Assembly (NCBI GenBank): GCA_964522305.1
Contig: CAZFVM010000034.1
Coordinates: 1-12,256 of the forward strand
DNA: 12,256 nucleotides
Source: UBA1049 sp964522305
GTDB lineage: Bacteria > Bacillota > Clostridia > Oscillospirales > CAG-382
Direction of reading: 5' to 3'
This document shows, piece after piece, positions 6,227 through 12,256 of this stretch. The position numbers and the translations under genes are program-made. The notes under the pieces were generated by a model, which did no database searches, was not told the origin of the DNA, and worked only from the letters and a program-made list of their open reading frames with translations. The stretch's first letter is position 1; each line of letters opens with the position of its first letter.

Positions 6227-6327
6227 AACACGCTGAAAAAGAATAAAGCCTGCAGGGTTTGTGTAAAGACGTTTGCTCTGCAGAAAAAGCCTTAGGTTTA
6301 TAAAATAACAGCGATTTTTTTCGTTGC

Positions 6328-6356
6328 TTTACAAAGGGCCGGTCCTGTGATAGAAT
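6328..6356 (+). promoter_or_regulatory. Sigma-A-type promoter of nrdR
   Basis: TTTACA (6328-6333) and TAGAAT (6351-6356) are spaced by 17 nt, with an extended -10 TGA directly before TAGAAT. The start would fall near 6363, about 36 nt before the GTG. The -35 context TTGCTTTACAA also occurs in the promoter at 8737. Confidence 0.65.
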
Positions 6357-6398
6357 AATACCGTAAAAGCTGGAATTATAACATCGGAGGTAACAAAC

Positions 6399-6857
6399 GT
6401 GAAGTGTCCCGTATGCTCCCATCTCGAAAGCAAAGTAATAGATTCCCGCCCATCGGCAGAAAACGCTTCCATAAGAAGAAGGCGGGAGTGTCTGAGTTGC
6501 CAAAAGAGGTTTACCACCTATGAAACAATTGAGACCGTTCCCATCATAGTAATAAAGAAGGACAAATCCCGGGAGAGCTTTGACCGAAACAAGATTTTTA
6601 ACAGTGTTATCCGAGCCTGCGACAAGCGACAGGTAACCCGTAAAGACATGGAAGAGATAGTTAACGAGATAGAGACCCTGTTACAAAACGAGATGCAAAA
6701 CGAGATCTCCAGCTCTTTAATCGGGGAGTTGGTTATGGAACGATTAAAGACCTTAGACCAGGTAGCATATGTGAGGTTCGCCTCGGTTTATCGCCAGTTT
6801 AAGGACTTGGGAGACTTTATGGAGGAGCTGAAAGTGCTCCAATCCGAAAAGAAATAA
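6399..6857 (+). CDS. nrdR: Transcriptional repressor NrdR
   Basis: NrdR is the nucleotide-sensing repressor of ribonucleotide reductase genes. The 152-residue protein has the family's length: a zinc ribbon with CPVC (Cys3, Cys6) and CLSC (Cys31, Cys34), the linker VIDSRPS, and the RRRECLSCQKRFTTYE signature. An ATP-cone domain follows from about residue 49 (IVIKKDKSRESFDRNKI, then GELVMERLKTLDQVAYVRFASVYRQF). The start is GTG 6399, 7 nt after GGAGGT (6386-6391). No ribonucleotide reductase gene is in the window, and I do not find an obvious NrdR-box pair upstream. The gene has its own promoter and ends at a strong bidirectional terminator. Its position beside a B12 uptake unit may be chance, although a B12-dependent class II reductase would link them. 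Confidence 0.96.
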   Translation: MKCPVCSHLESKVIDSRPSAENASIRRRRECLSCQKRFTTYETIETVPIIVIKKDKSRESFDRNKIFNSVIRACDKRQVTRKDMEEIVNEIETLLQNEMQNEISSSLIGELVMERLKTLDQVAYVRFASVYRQFKDLGDFMEELKVLQSEKK

Positions 6858-6905
6858 CAAAAACGGACTGTAAGAAAGTTATCTTTAAATAAGATTCTAA
6901 AACAA

Positions 6906-6958
6906 AAAACACGCAGTAAACCGACTGAATAAGTCTGTTTTTGGCGTGTTTTGTTTTT
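6906..6958. terminator. Bidirectional intrinsic terminator between nrdR and the convergent M23-like gene
   Basis: AAAACACGC (6906-6914) pairs perfectly with GCGTGTTTT (6944-6952), and an inner stem GACT (6923-6926)/AGTC (6932-6935) extends it. On the plus strand a T run follows (6954-6958). On the minus strand the A run at 6904-6909 gives a T run. It can therefore stop transcription from both convergent genes. Confidence 0.85.
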
Positions 6959-7014
6959 GTATGGAGCTTATATTTTAGGGAGCTGCTTATGTTGCGAGTG
7001 GCTTTTGCGGGTTT

Positions 7015-8601
7015 TTATTTTAGGAAGGTATCCGGGTTTACAAAAACTCCGTTGACTGATATGGCAAAATGCAAAAAGCTCTTTTCGTTTGTAAATCCGG
7101 TGGAGCCGGAAGAGGCAACTATCTCACCTTGCTGAACCACATCCCCCGGGGTGCACAAAAAATCCTTTAGATTAAAATAACAACTCATTACACCATGACC
7201 GTGGTCAATTATCAAGGTGTTGCCGGTGGCGGGTAATGCCTGGGCAAATACAACCTTTCCTCGCTGCGCGGACTTTACCGAAGTTCCCGCCTCTGCGGCA
7301 TAAATCCTGCCGGGAAGGTTGTGGGAGGATAGATCCGCGGTTATGGTTACTATTTTGCCGTAGTTTGACAAAACCTTTCCACTCAGAGGCAGGGTGAAGG
7401 CAGAACCGAAATCGTAATAAGACTCGGCGGTAAAATCAGAGAACACTGAGTCAAGTGTCTGCTCTGCCCGGGCTAAAGCCTCGGGGGAAAGCATGTCCTT
7501 GTACTCGGAACCGTTGACTTCCAGTAGTCCGCGCTCTGCGTCTTCCTGCTTTATTGTGATGGTTTCCCGAAAGGTTCGGTCCCCGATTTTAAAGGTGAGG
7601 GTATAATCCCCGGTGGAGTTCTTGAGAGAAATGGGAAGCAGGGCATAGGTCTTATCTTTTGTGTTAATCACCGATAGATTGGTATCCAGTTGGGTGTCCA
7701 GCTCGACTTCTTGGTTTTCGTTAAGGTGAGTTATCGGCAATACCGCCAGGTCTCCTACAGAATAAAAGGACTTTTCCAAGGTTATGGCGGCGGGAATATC
7801 ATACAAAAGAAGGAAGGAATAGTTGGCTTGACCAAAGAAATCAGCCCCTCCGAACTCGCTCCATTTTGCCGTAATAGAAACAATAATCTTGGTGTCTTGT
7901 TCAAAGGACAGTTCCGATATATCTCTAATGGCGAGGATTTCCCCGTCTTGGGTGGAATAAGAAATCGAGAACTCATCCGGCTCTTCTACAAAGGACAAGG
8001 TCTTTATATCCTCGGGAGCGATAGAATAAATTTCTCCTCCCTCTTTGTTACAAACCGAGGTTTGCTTGTCCGGATAATAGTTGCCGTCCGGCTTCTTGAA
8101 GTACCATAGGTACTCTACGGGGGTGACCGTTGAGGTCTTATGTCCGGAAACGATGTTTAAAGGCGGCAAAAAAGAGCCACAGTACATATATTGGAGCTCC
8201 GGACGGGTTAACAAAGTCACGGCGTCGTCGGCAGAAAGAAGAAACAAGCTGCCGTTTTGGTCTGTGAACATACAGCCGCTCAGGTTGAGCTGGGGGTACA
8301 CGGCGTAGTTGTGGCTGGTGTCTTCCAGCTCTATCTTTAGATTAATCGGGGTCTCCCCTTCTAAGTCTCTTATGGGAGAGGTTATGCTCTTGGCGCCTTT
8401 TATTAAATCCAGAAAATAAATTATTTGGTCTTTGTCGGTATAACTGTATTCCTCTCCGTCGGGCATAACCAAATGGACCGAGTCCACATGATCGGGATTA
8501 ATCTCGGTCATGTATAAAGTTACGGCGAAATACACTATAAAAGCAAGGGGTATAAAGAAAATAGCGCCTATCGGAAAGCGGCTCTTCCTTCTCCGTGACA
8601 T
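7015..8601 (-). CDS. Membrane-anchored protein with degenerate C-terminal M23 (LytM) domain
   Basis: The 528-residue protein begins with a short basic segment (MSRRRKSRF) and one membrane helix (about 11-30), so most of it is extracellular. Residues about 40-400 form a beta-rich region I do not recognise. The last 122 residues (about 407-528) match the M23/LytM barrel: GTSVKSAQRGKVVFA, TGNTLIIDHGHGVMSCYFNL, PGDVVQQGEIVASSGSTG and FLHFAISVNGVFVNP. The metal site is mostly lost: the HxxxD region reads HNLPGR without the Asp, YxHL is YFNL, and HxH is FLH, keeping only the last His. It is probably not a peptidase but a binding or activator protein, like EnvC- or SpoIIQ-type degenerate LytM proteins. 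The SD GGGGAGGG (complement at 8607-8614) lies 5 nt before the ATG. It has a consensus promoter. Confidence 0.85.
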   Translation of the reverse strand: MSRRRKSRFPIGAIFFIPLAFIVYFAVTLYMTEINPDHVDSVHLVMPDGEEYSYTDKDQIIYFLDLIKGAKSITSPIRDLEGETPINLKIELEDTSHNYAVYPQLNLSGCMFTDQNGSLFLLSADDAVTLLTRPELQYMYCGSFLPPLNIVSGHKTSTVTPVEYLWYFKKPDGNYYPDKQTSVCNKEGGEIYSIAPEDIKTLSFVEEPDEFSISYSTQDGEILAIRDISELSFEQDTKIIVSITAKWSEFGGADFFGQANYSFLLLYDIPAAITLEKSFYSVGDLAVLPITHLNENQEVELDTQLDTNLSVINTKDKTYALLPISLKNSTGDYTLTFKIGDRTFRETITIKQEDAERGLLEVNGSEYKDMLSPEALARAEQTLDSVFSDFTAESYYDFGSAFTLPLSGKVLSNYGKIVTITADLSSHNLPGRIYAAEAGTSVKSAQRGKVVFAQALPATGNTLIIDHGHGVMSCYFNLKDFLCTPGDVVQQGEIVASSGSTGFTNEKSFLHFAISVNGVFVNPDTFLK

Positions 8602-8665
8602 ATAATCCCTCCCCTTTTATAAAAATTCGATTGAAACACTTATAAAAACTAAAATTCTGTCTATT

Positions 8666-8694
8666 ATTATAATCATGCCCCTACATTATGTCAA
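8666..8694 (-). promoter_or_regulatory. Consensus sigma-A promoter of the M23-like gene
   Basis: Read on the minus strand, TTGACA (8694-8689) and TATAAT (8671-8666) are both perfect hexamers with the ideal 17-nt spacer. Transcription would start near 8659, giving a leader of about 58 nt. This suggests strong, constitutive expression by the housekeeping sigma factor. Confidence 0.88.
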
Positions 8695-8736
8695 TACGAA
8701 GTAAGGTAAAAAACCAATGTTTTCGGTCATTTTTGC

Positions 8737-8764
8737 TTTACAACGGGTTAATGTATGATATAAT
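8737..8764 (+). promoter_or_regulatory. Sigma-A promoter of the oxidoreductase gene
   Basis: TTTACA (8737-8742) and a perfect TATAAT (8759-8764) are spaced by 16 nt, with an extended -10 TGA at 8756-8758. The start is expected near 8771, about 60 nt before the gene. The 228-nt divergent region 8602-8829 holds this promoter and the opposite one at 8666-8694; I see no clear operator in it. Confidence 0.78.
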
Positions 8765-8829
8765 GAGGTTAAATGTTAAAATTTGGACGCTTTAATTAAA
8801 ATCACTATACAAAAGAAAGGGAGTTTTGA

Positions 8830-9900
8830 ATGGAACAGATTCGGTTGGCCATATTAGGTCAAGGCAGAAGCGGCAGGGATATCCATGGACTACACCTAAA
8901 GAAGGACGATCGCTTTAAGGTAGTGGCAGTGGTGGATGAAATGCCTGTCCGACGCGAAAGAGCTGCCGAAGAGTATAGCTGTGATGTTTATGCCGATTAT
9001 AAGGAAATCCTATCCAGGAAGGATATTGACCTGGTGGTTAACTCCACTTTTAGCCATCAACATTACGACATCACAAAAGATCTGTTGGAAAACGGATTTA
9101 ATGTTTTGGTGGAAAAGCCCTGTGTTCCCACAGTAGAAGAGTTCGACAGTTTGGTCTTGACTGCCAAAGAAAAAGACAGACATCTGTTGGTGTTTCAGCA
9201 ATCTAGGTTCGCAGAGTACTTCTTAAAGGTAAAGGAAATAATCGCCTCCGGAGTATTGGGAAGGATTGTGCATGTGGGGATTCAGTTCAACGGATATGCC
9301 AGGAGATGGGATTGGCAATGTTGTCTCGAGTACAACGGCGGCAACTTATCTAACACCGGCCCTCACCCTTTGGACCAAGCGTTGAATATCTTAGATTACT
9401 ATGACGATACCCCGGAAGTTTTTTGCAAAATGGACAGAGTAAACACCTTTGGGGATGCAGAAGATTATGTGAAGCTGATTTTGACCGCTCCGGACAGACC
9501 GCTGATTGATTTGGATATCTCTTCCTGCGACGCCTATCCTTCTTATGTGTATAAGGTATCAGGCTCTGCCGGGGCGCTTAAGGGAAACATGTCTAAGATA
9601 GACTGGAAGTATTTTAAGCCGGAGGAAGCACCGGAGCAGACCTTGATAAAGGGAGCGTTGACAAAGGGAGAGGAACAACTTCCCGCTTATTGCTCCGAGA
9701 GCTTAACCTGGTACGAAGAAAGCTGGGAGGGAGACCCTCAAGCCCCCTTTATAGCAGCGGTTGCAACCTATTATGACCAGATATTTGACTTATTTACTAA
9801 GGGCAAGCCCCATGATGTGCAGTTAAAGCAAGTCAGACAGCAGATTGAGGTTATAACCGAAGCTAAGAGGCAAAACCCCCAGATTGATCAACACTGTTAG
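8830..9900 (+). CDS. Gfo/Idh/MocA-family NAD(P)-dependent oxidoreductase
   Basis: The 356-residue cytoplasmic protein has the usual length for the family. The N-terminal Rossmann domain shows GQGRSG (10-15), a VVDEMPVRRE turn and LVVNSTFSHQHYD. VEKP (94-97) carries the catalytic lysine, Lys96. The C-terminal domain has GVLGRIVHVG and the NTGPHPLDQALNIL signature with His179 and Asp182. Members oxidise or reduce sugars, inositols and related polyols, or act on UDP-sugars and biliverdin; the substrate cannot be read from sequence. A good SD (AGGGAG, 8818-8823) precedes ATG 8830 by 6 nt. The gene stands alone with its own promoter and ends before a convergent terminator, so the context gives no pathway. 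Codon use and base content resemble the neighbours. Confidence 0.92.
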   Translation: MEQIRLAILGQGRSGRDIHGLHLKKDDRFKVVAVVDEMPVRRERAAEEYSCDVYADYKEILSRKDIDLVVNSTFSHQHYDITKDLLENGFNVLVEKPCVPTVEEFDSLVLTAKEKDRHLLVFQQSRFAEYFLKVKEIIASGVLGRIVHVGIQFNGYARRWDWQCCLEYNGGNLSNTGPHPLDQALNILDYYDDTPEVFCKMDRVNTFGDAEDYVKLILTAPDRPLIDLDISSCDAYPSYVYKVSGSAGALKGNMSKIDWKYFKPEEAPEQTLIKGALTKGEEQLPAYCSESLTWYEESWEGDPQAPFIAAVATYYDQIFDLFTKGKPHDVQLKQVRQQIEVITEAKRQNPQIDQHC

Positions 9901-9913
9901 CAAAAACAACACT

Positions 9914-9948
9914 AAAAAAAGACGAGGCTCTATGCCCCGTCTTTTTTT
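9914..9948. terminator. Symmetrical bidirectional terminator between convergent genes
   Basis: GACGAGGC (9921-9928) and GCCCCGTC (9934-9941) form the GC stem around a 5-nt loop, flanked by seven A (9914-9920) and seven T (9942-9948). Read on the minus strand, the single mismatch becomes a G-U wobble, so it works at least as well for the minus-strand gene. That gene's last codons lie inside the hairpin. Confidence 0.88.
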
Positions 9949-10367
9949 GAGTGAATTATGGTGATGGAAAAAAGCTCTGAATCCTTGTCAAACCCAAGGG
10001 AGTAGGTGAAATCCTCTTTTTGTAAAAACTGAGGGTATTCTGACCCCGAGAAGAAAAATCCTTTGGAATTCAACAATACTTTATAGTCGGTCAGTTGTTC
10101 TTTAGTTACGTTTTTGTAGAAAACAGCGGTGGAATTCTCGGTCACCGTTACTTTGTATATATCCCCCGACAACTCCGGCAGGTCTTGGGTATGCAGGTTC
10201 TTTGGCCATTTGGTCTGGGAGACTACAGCGCTGTCCGAAGACGGCTCGGAGTTACAACTTTTGACTACCAAAATTAAAAGCAAAACCGCAATGCACAAAA
10301 GCAAAAAAACTATTATAACCGATTGAAGGTTGATGTTGGTTGTTTTTGATTTTAGAGATAGTTTCAT
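9930..10367 (-). CDS. Small single-pass membrane protein with extracellular domain, function unknown
   Basis: The 145-residue protein has a basic N-terminus, one strong membrane helix (about 16-36) and an extracellular region. A Cys at residue 38 follows the helix, but the preceding residues VVKS do not fit a lipobox. The exposed part begins with WPKN...LPELSGDIYKV, followed by a VTVTENSTAVFYKNVTKEQLTDYKVLLNSKGF-like alternation of strands and a helix. This recalls small extracellular domains in Firmicutes that start with a WP..LP motif, but I cannot assign a family. The start lies 9 nt after the stop of the upstream surface-protein gene, and the SD is weak (AAAG-type), so it is probably translated in coupling with that gene. 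Its stop lies inside the bidirectional terminator. Confidence 0.75.
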   Translation of the reverse strand: MKLSLKSKTTNINLQSVIIVFLLLCIAVLLLILVVKSCNSEPSSDSAVVSQTKWPKNLHTQDLPELSGDIYKVTVTENSTAVFYKNVTKEQLTDYKVLLNSKGFFFSGSEYPQFLQKEDFTYSLGFDKDSELFSITIIHSKKDGA

Positions 10368-10376
10368 CTTTTAACT

Positions 10377-12256
10377 TTAATATCTTTCTTGACGCCATTT
10401 GACTATAAACAGCAGGGCGGCGCCGGCTATGGCAACGAAAATAATAATTAGTGTTACTATGAGAGAGGAATTGTTCTCTTCTAATACGTTGTTGGGCTTG
10501 TAATCCCCTTCTTTAACGAAGGTGGCGTGAATGGTGTGGGAAGCGACCACCGTCTCGAACTCTTTTTCATATGTCGCCTTGCCCGATGCATCAGAAACGG
10601 AATTGCCGTCAATAAGCAGGGTGTTGATTACATATCCTTCATCAGCGGTCACCACAAAGAAGGCAGAACCACCGGTGCTAACCCGACGATTGCCCAAGGG
10701 GTTTATTGTTCCGCCGGTGCCGGCAGAGGAAATAATGGTGTAATAGGAATCCAACACTTCACAAAGAACAATGTCAGAATGGTTGTAGTAGGGTATGGTG
10801 ACCCAGCCGTCGTTTTCGACTTCCCGAACATCGTAAAGCTCTTCTCCCTCGCCGGACAGCGGGCCGGTAAGTTTTTTGCCCACCGGGTCATATAATAAGT
10901 GCTGTACCTCTTGATTCTTAAATCCGGTGCCTACTTTAACAGCCAAGGAGGTTCCTTCCGGGAATTCAATCGAATTGTCGTAGGTGAGTAGGGTGTAGTT
11001 GAGGTTTTCTATTCTTTCAAAAAGATATGCCCTGATTTCGCTGTATCTGCTTCCCCCGTCAAAGATTAACGCTAAATCTGCGTGGTCCGAAGCTATAGAA
11101 AGCTGTGCTCCCTTAGGGAGTATCCATCTATAGTTGGCGGAGGCAAAGATAAACTTCTTGTCCTTACCCTCTTGGGAAATTTTGTCAAACACTTCGGCGG
11201 AAACTTTGGTGTTCTTGGTGATATCTATGTTGATGGTGGAGGGGGTCCAATCAATGTCCTCGGGGGTAATTATCCCACCACCTCCTCCTTCTGCAAGCTT
11301 GAAGGTGGCGAGGATGTTTTGGTTTGCCGCTACCCCTGTAAAGGTATACTGGCCACCGATCAAGGTTACCACCACCCCGTCAACTTTGACGGAATCCACT
11401 TCGTAACCGTTATCCGGAGTGACTGTGAAAGTTATGTCTTTGCCCTCTTCCACTATGTTGTCCCCGGAAGGAGATATAACTCCGTTGGCTCCCGCTCCGG
11501 CGGAAATGGTGAATTGCTTTGTAACTGTGGATTTAAAAGAAGCGGTTATTCGCTGGTCTGTATTTATGGAAGTAATTATAAAAGTGTTTGAGTTGTCAAG
11601 GGCTACAACGGTATCTGCTAATTTGACCAAATCAACGGTATATCCAAGATTGGCACTGACCCTGACCTTTACATCCGAGCCTTCCTGTACCTTTATAGAT
11701 GGGGTGGTAATCCGAACATCGTTTATAAAGACCTGTCCTCCGTTGCCCACAGAAACAGAAAGGGTGACTGTCTTTACAAAGGTGGCGAAAACCGTGGTGT
11801 CCTGCTCAATCTTTAGGGTGTAACGATTAGAGGAAACCTGGGATAAAGGTATGGAAGCGCCGTTAATTGTAAGGGCAGAAAGCACATGACCGGCAACGGG
11901 GGCAAAGGTTAGGGTAACCGAGCTGCCTTCTTCAAACTCACCTTCATTGGGAGTTACACTGCCTTCCCCGTCAACTGTTACGGTAAGGGTGTATATCTCG
12001 GGAGGCGCCTGCTCTTCATCTACGGTTATGACAAAGACATTTTGTTGCTCGACAGTAAAAGTGTAGCTGTTGTCGCTTAAGGTTATCTCTTCATCGTTGT
12101 AGGTTGCTTTCTTTATTATATAGCCCTCTTCGAGAGAGAGATTAAGGGTCACTTGTTCCCCAACCTTCGCCTTGTTGTCCTCGGCACCGATTAGTTCATA
12201 GGTAAAGTGCTCCCCTTCGTTAATCGTTATATCGACTGTTTCGGCTACGGCAGGTT
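10377..12256 (-). CDS. Large repeat-containing cell-surface protein, membrane-anchored at C-terminus (5' end outside window)
   Basis: About 625 residues are visible; the frame is open to the right edge, and the GTG at 12152 is an internal Val, so the start lies beyond. The protein is built from beta-rich repeats of roughly 70-80 residues of the bacterial-repeat/InlB B-like type. Each has a pattern such as YTLTVTVDGEGSVTP, EEGSSVTLTF, GHVLSALTINGA and a closing ATF. Four full copies and one partial are visible. Three are consecutive; then, after a GGGGG linker, comes a unique domain of about 170 residues (starting IITPEDIDWTPSTINID), then a last repeat. A C-terminal membrane helix (about 30 residues from the end) precedes WRQERY, so the bulk is extracellular with a membrane anchor instead of an LPXTG sorting signal. 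Such proteins often mediate adhesion, but no ligand can be inferred. It probably forms an operon with the small membrane-protein gene downstream. Confidence 0.85.
   Translation of the reverse strand, partial: PAVAETVDITINEGEHFTYELIGAEDNKAKVGEQVTLNLSLEEGYIIKKATYNDEEITLSDNSYTFTVEQQNVFVITVDEEQAPPEIYTLTVTVDGEGSVTPNEGEFEEGSSVTLTFAPVAGHVLSALTINGASIPLSQVSSNRYTLKIEQDTTVFATFVKTVTLSVSVGNGGQVFINDVRITTPSIKVQEGSDVKVRVSANLGYTVDLVKLADTVVALDNSNTFIITSINTDQRITASFKSTVTKQFTISAGAGANGVISPSGDNIVEEGKDITFTVTPDNGYEVDSVKVDGVVVTLIGGQYTFTGVAANQNILATFKLAEGGGGGIITPEDIDWTPSTINIDITKNTKVSAEVFDKISQEGKDKKFIFASANYRWILPKGAQLSIASDHADLALIFDGGSRYSEIRAYLFERIENLNYTLLTYDNSIEFPEGTSLAVKVGTGFKNQEVQHLLYDPVGKKLTGPLSGEGEELYDVREVENDGWVTIPYYNHSDIVLCEVLDSYYTIISSAGTGGTINPLGNRRVSTGGSAFFVVTADEGYVINTLLIDGNSVSDASGKATYEKEFETVVASHTIHATFVKEGDYKPNNVLEENNSSLIVTLIIIFVAIAGAALLFIVKWRQERY

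Noticed and set aside
6245..6295. Inverted repeat around two CTGCAG sites after the ECF S gene as a terminator
   Set aside because: CTGCAG at 6251-6256 and 6277-6282 can pair, but no T run follows on the plus strand and both sites are self-palindromes, so it may be chance.
10250..10262. Lipoprotein signal in the small minus-strand membrane protein
   Set aside because: Cys38 is preceded by VVKS, not an LxxC lipobox, and the basic N-terminus plus long helix fits a simple transmembrane anchor.

Overview
The window looks like chromosomal DNA of a Gram-positive, clostridia-like member of the Bacillota. It is probably an uncultured lineage, but I cannot name the species. The basis is: purine-rich Shine-Dalgarno sites before most genes, consensus sigma-A type promoters, intrinsic terminators, an NrdR repressor, a Firmicutes-type SecG, a free-standing ECF S component, a cobalamin riboswitch, and C-terminally anchored surface proteins instead of outer-membrane functions. 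Leucine is often encoded by TTG. The genes look vertically inherited; I see no insertion sequence, phage gene, tRNA, rRNA or CRISPR array.

Left part (1-4903, all +): the 3' part of ribF (FAD/FMN synthesis), overlapped by a secreted D,D-carboxypeptidase homologue that has lost all its catalytic motifs. Then comes secG with an unusual acidic tail, followed by the tyrosine-branch pair aroF-tyrA. Between secG and aroF is a short regulatory leader: a 30-codon ORF with its own Shine-Dalgarno, six Tyr codons in its first 17 codons, an internal hairpin and a strong intrinsic terminator 24 nt before aroF. This is the layout of a ribosome-mediated attenuator that would sense charged tRNA-Tyr and control DAHP synthase and prephenate dehydrogenase. 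I regard it as the most interesting element here, because comparable Firmicutes genes are usually controlled by T-boxes.

Middle part (4904-6857, +): a promoter and cobalamin riboswitch lead into a two-gene unit, a membrane-anchored DUF4430 (transcobalamin-like) protein and an ECF transporter S component. This is probably a vitamin B12 capture and uptake system that relies on an energising module encoded elsewhere. nrdR follows under its own promoter and ends at a large bidirectional terminator.

Right part (6858-12256): a minus-strand, membrane-anchored protein with a degenerate M23/LytM domain is divergently transcribed from a plus-strand Gfo/Idh/MocA oxidoreductase. The oxidoreductase converges, at a symmetrical terminator, on a minus-strand pair: a large repeat-containing cell-surface protein (its 5' end lies beyond the window) and a small single-pass membrane protein. 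Two separate cell-wall-type genes (745-2151 and 7015-8601) look like catalytically dead pseudoenzymes, a recurring theme of this window.
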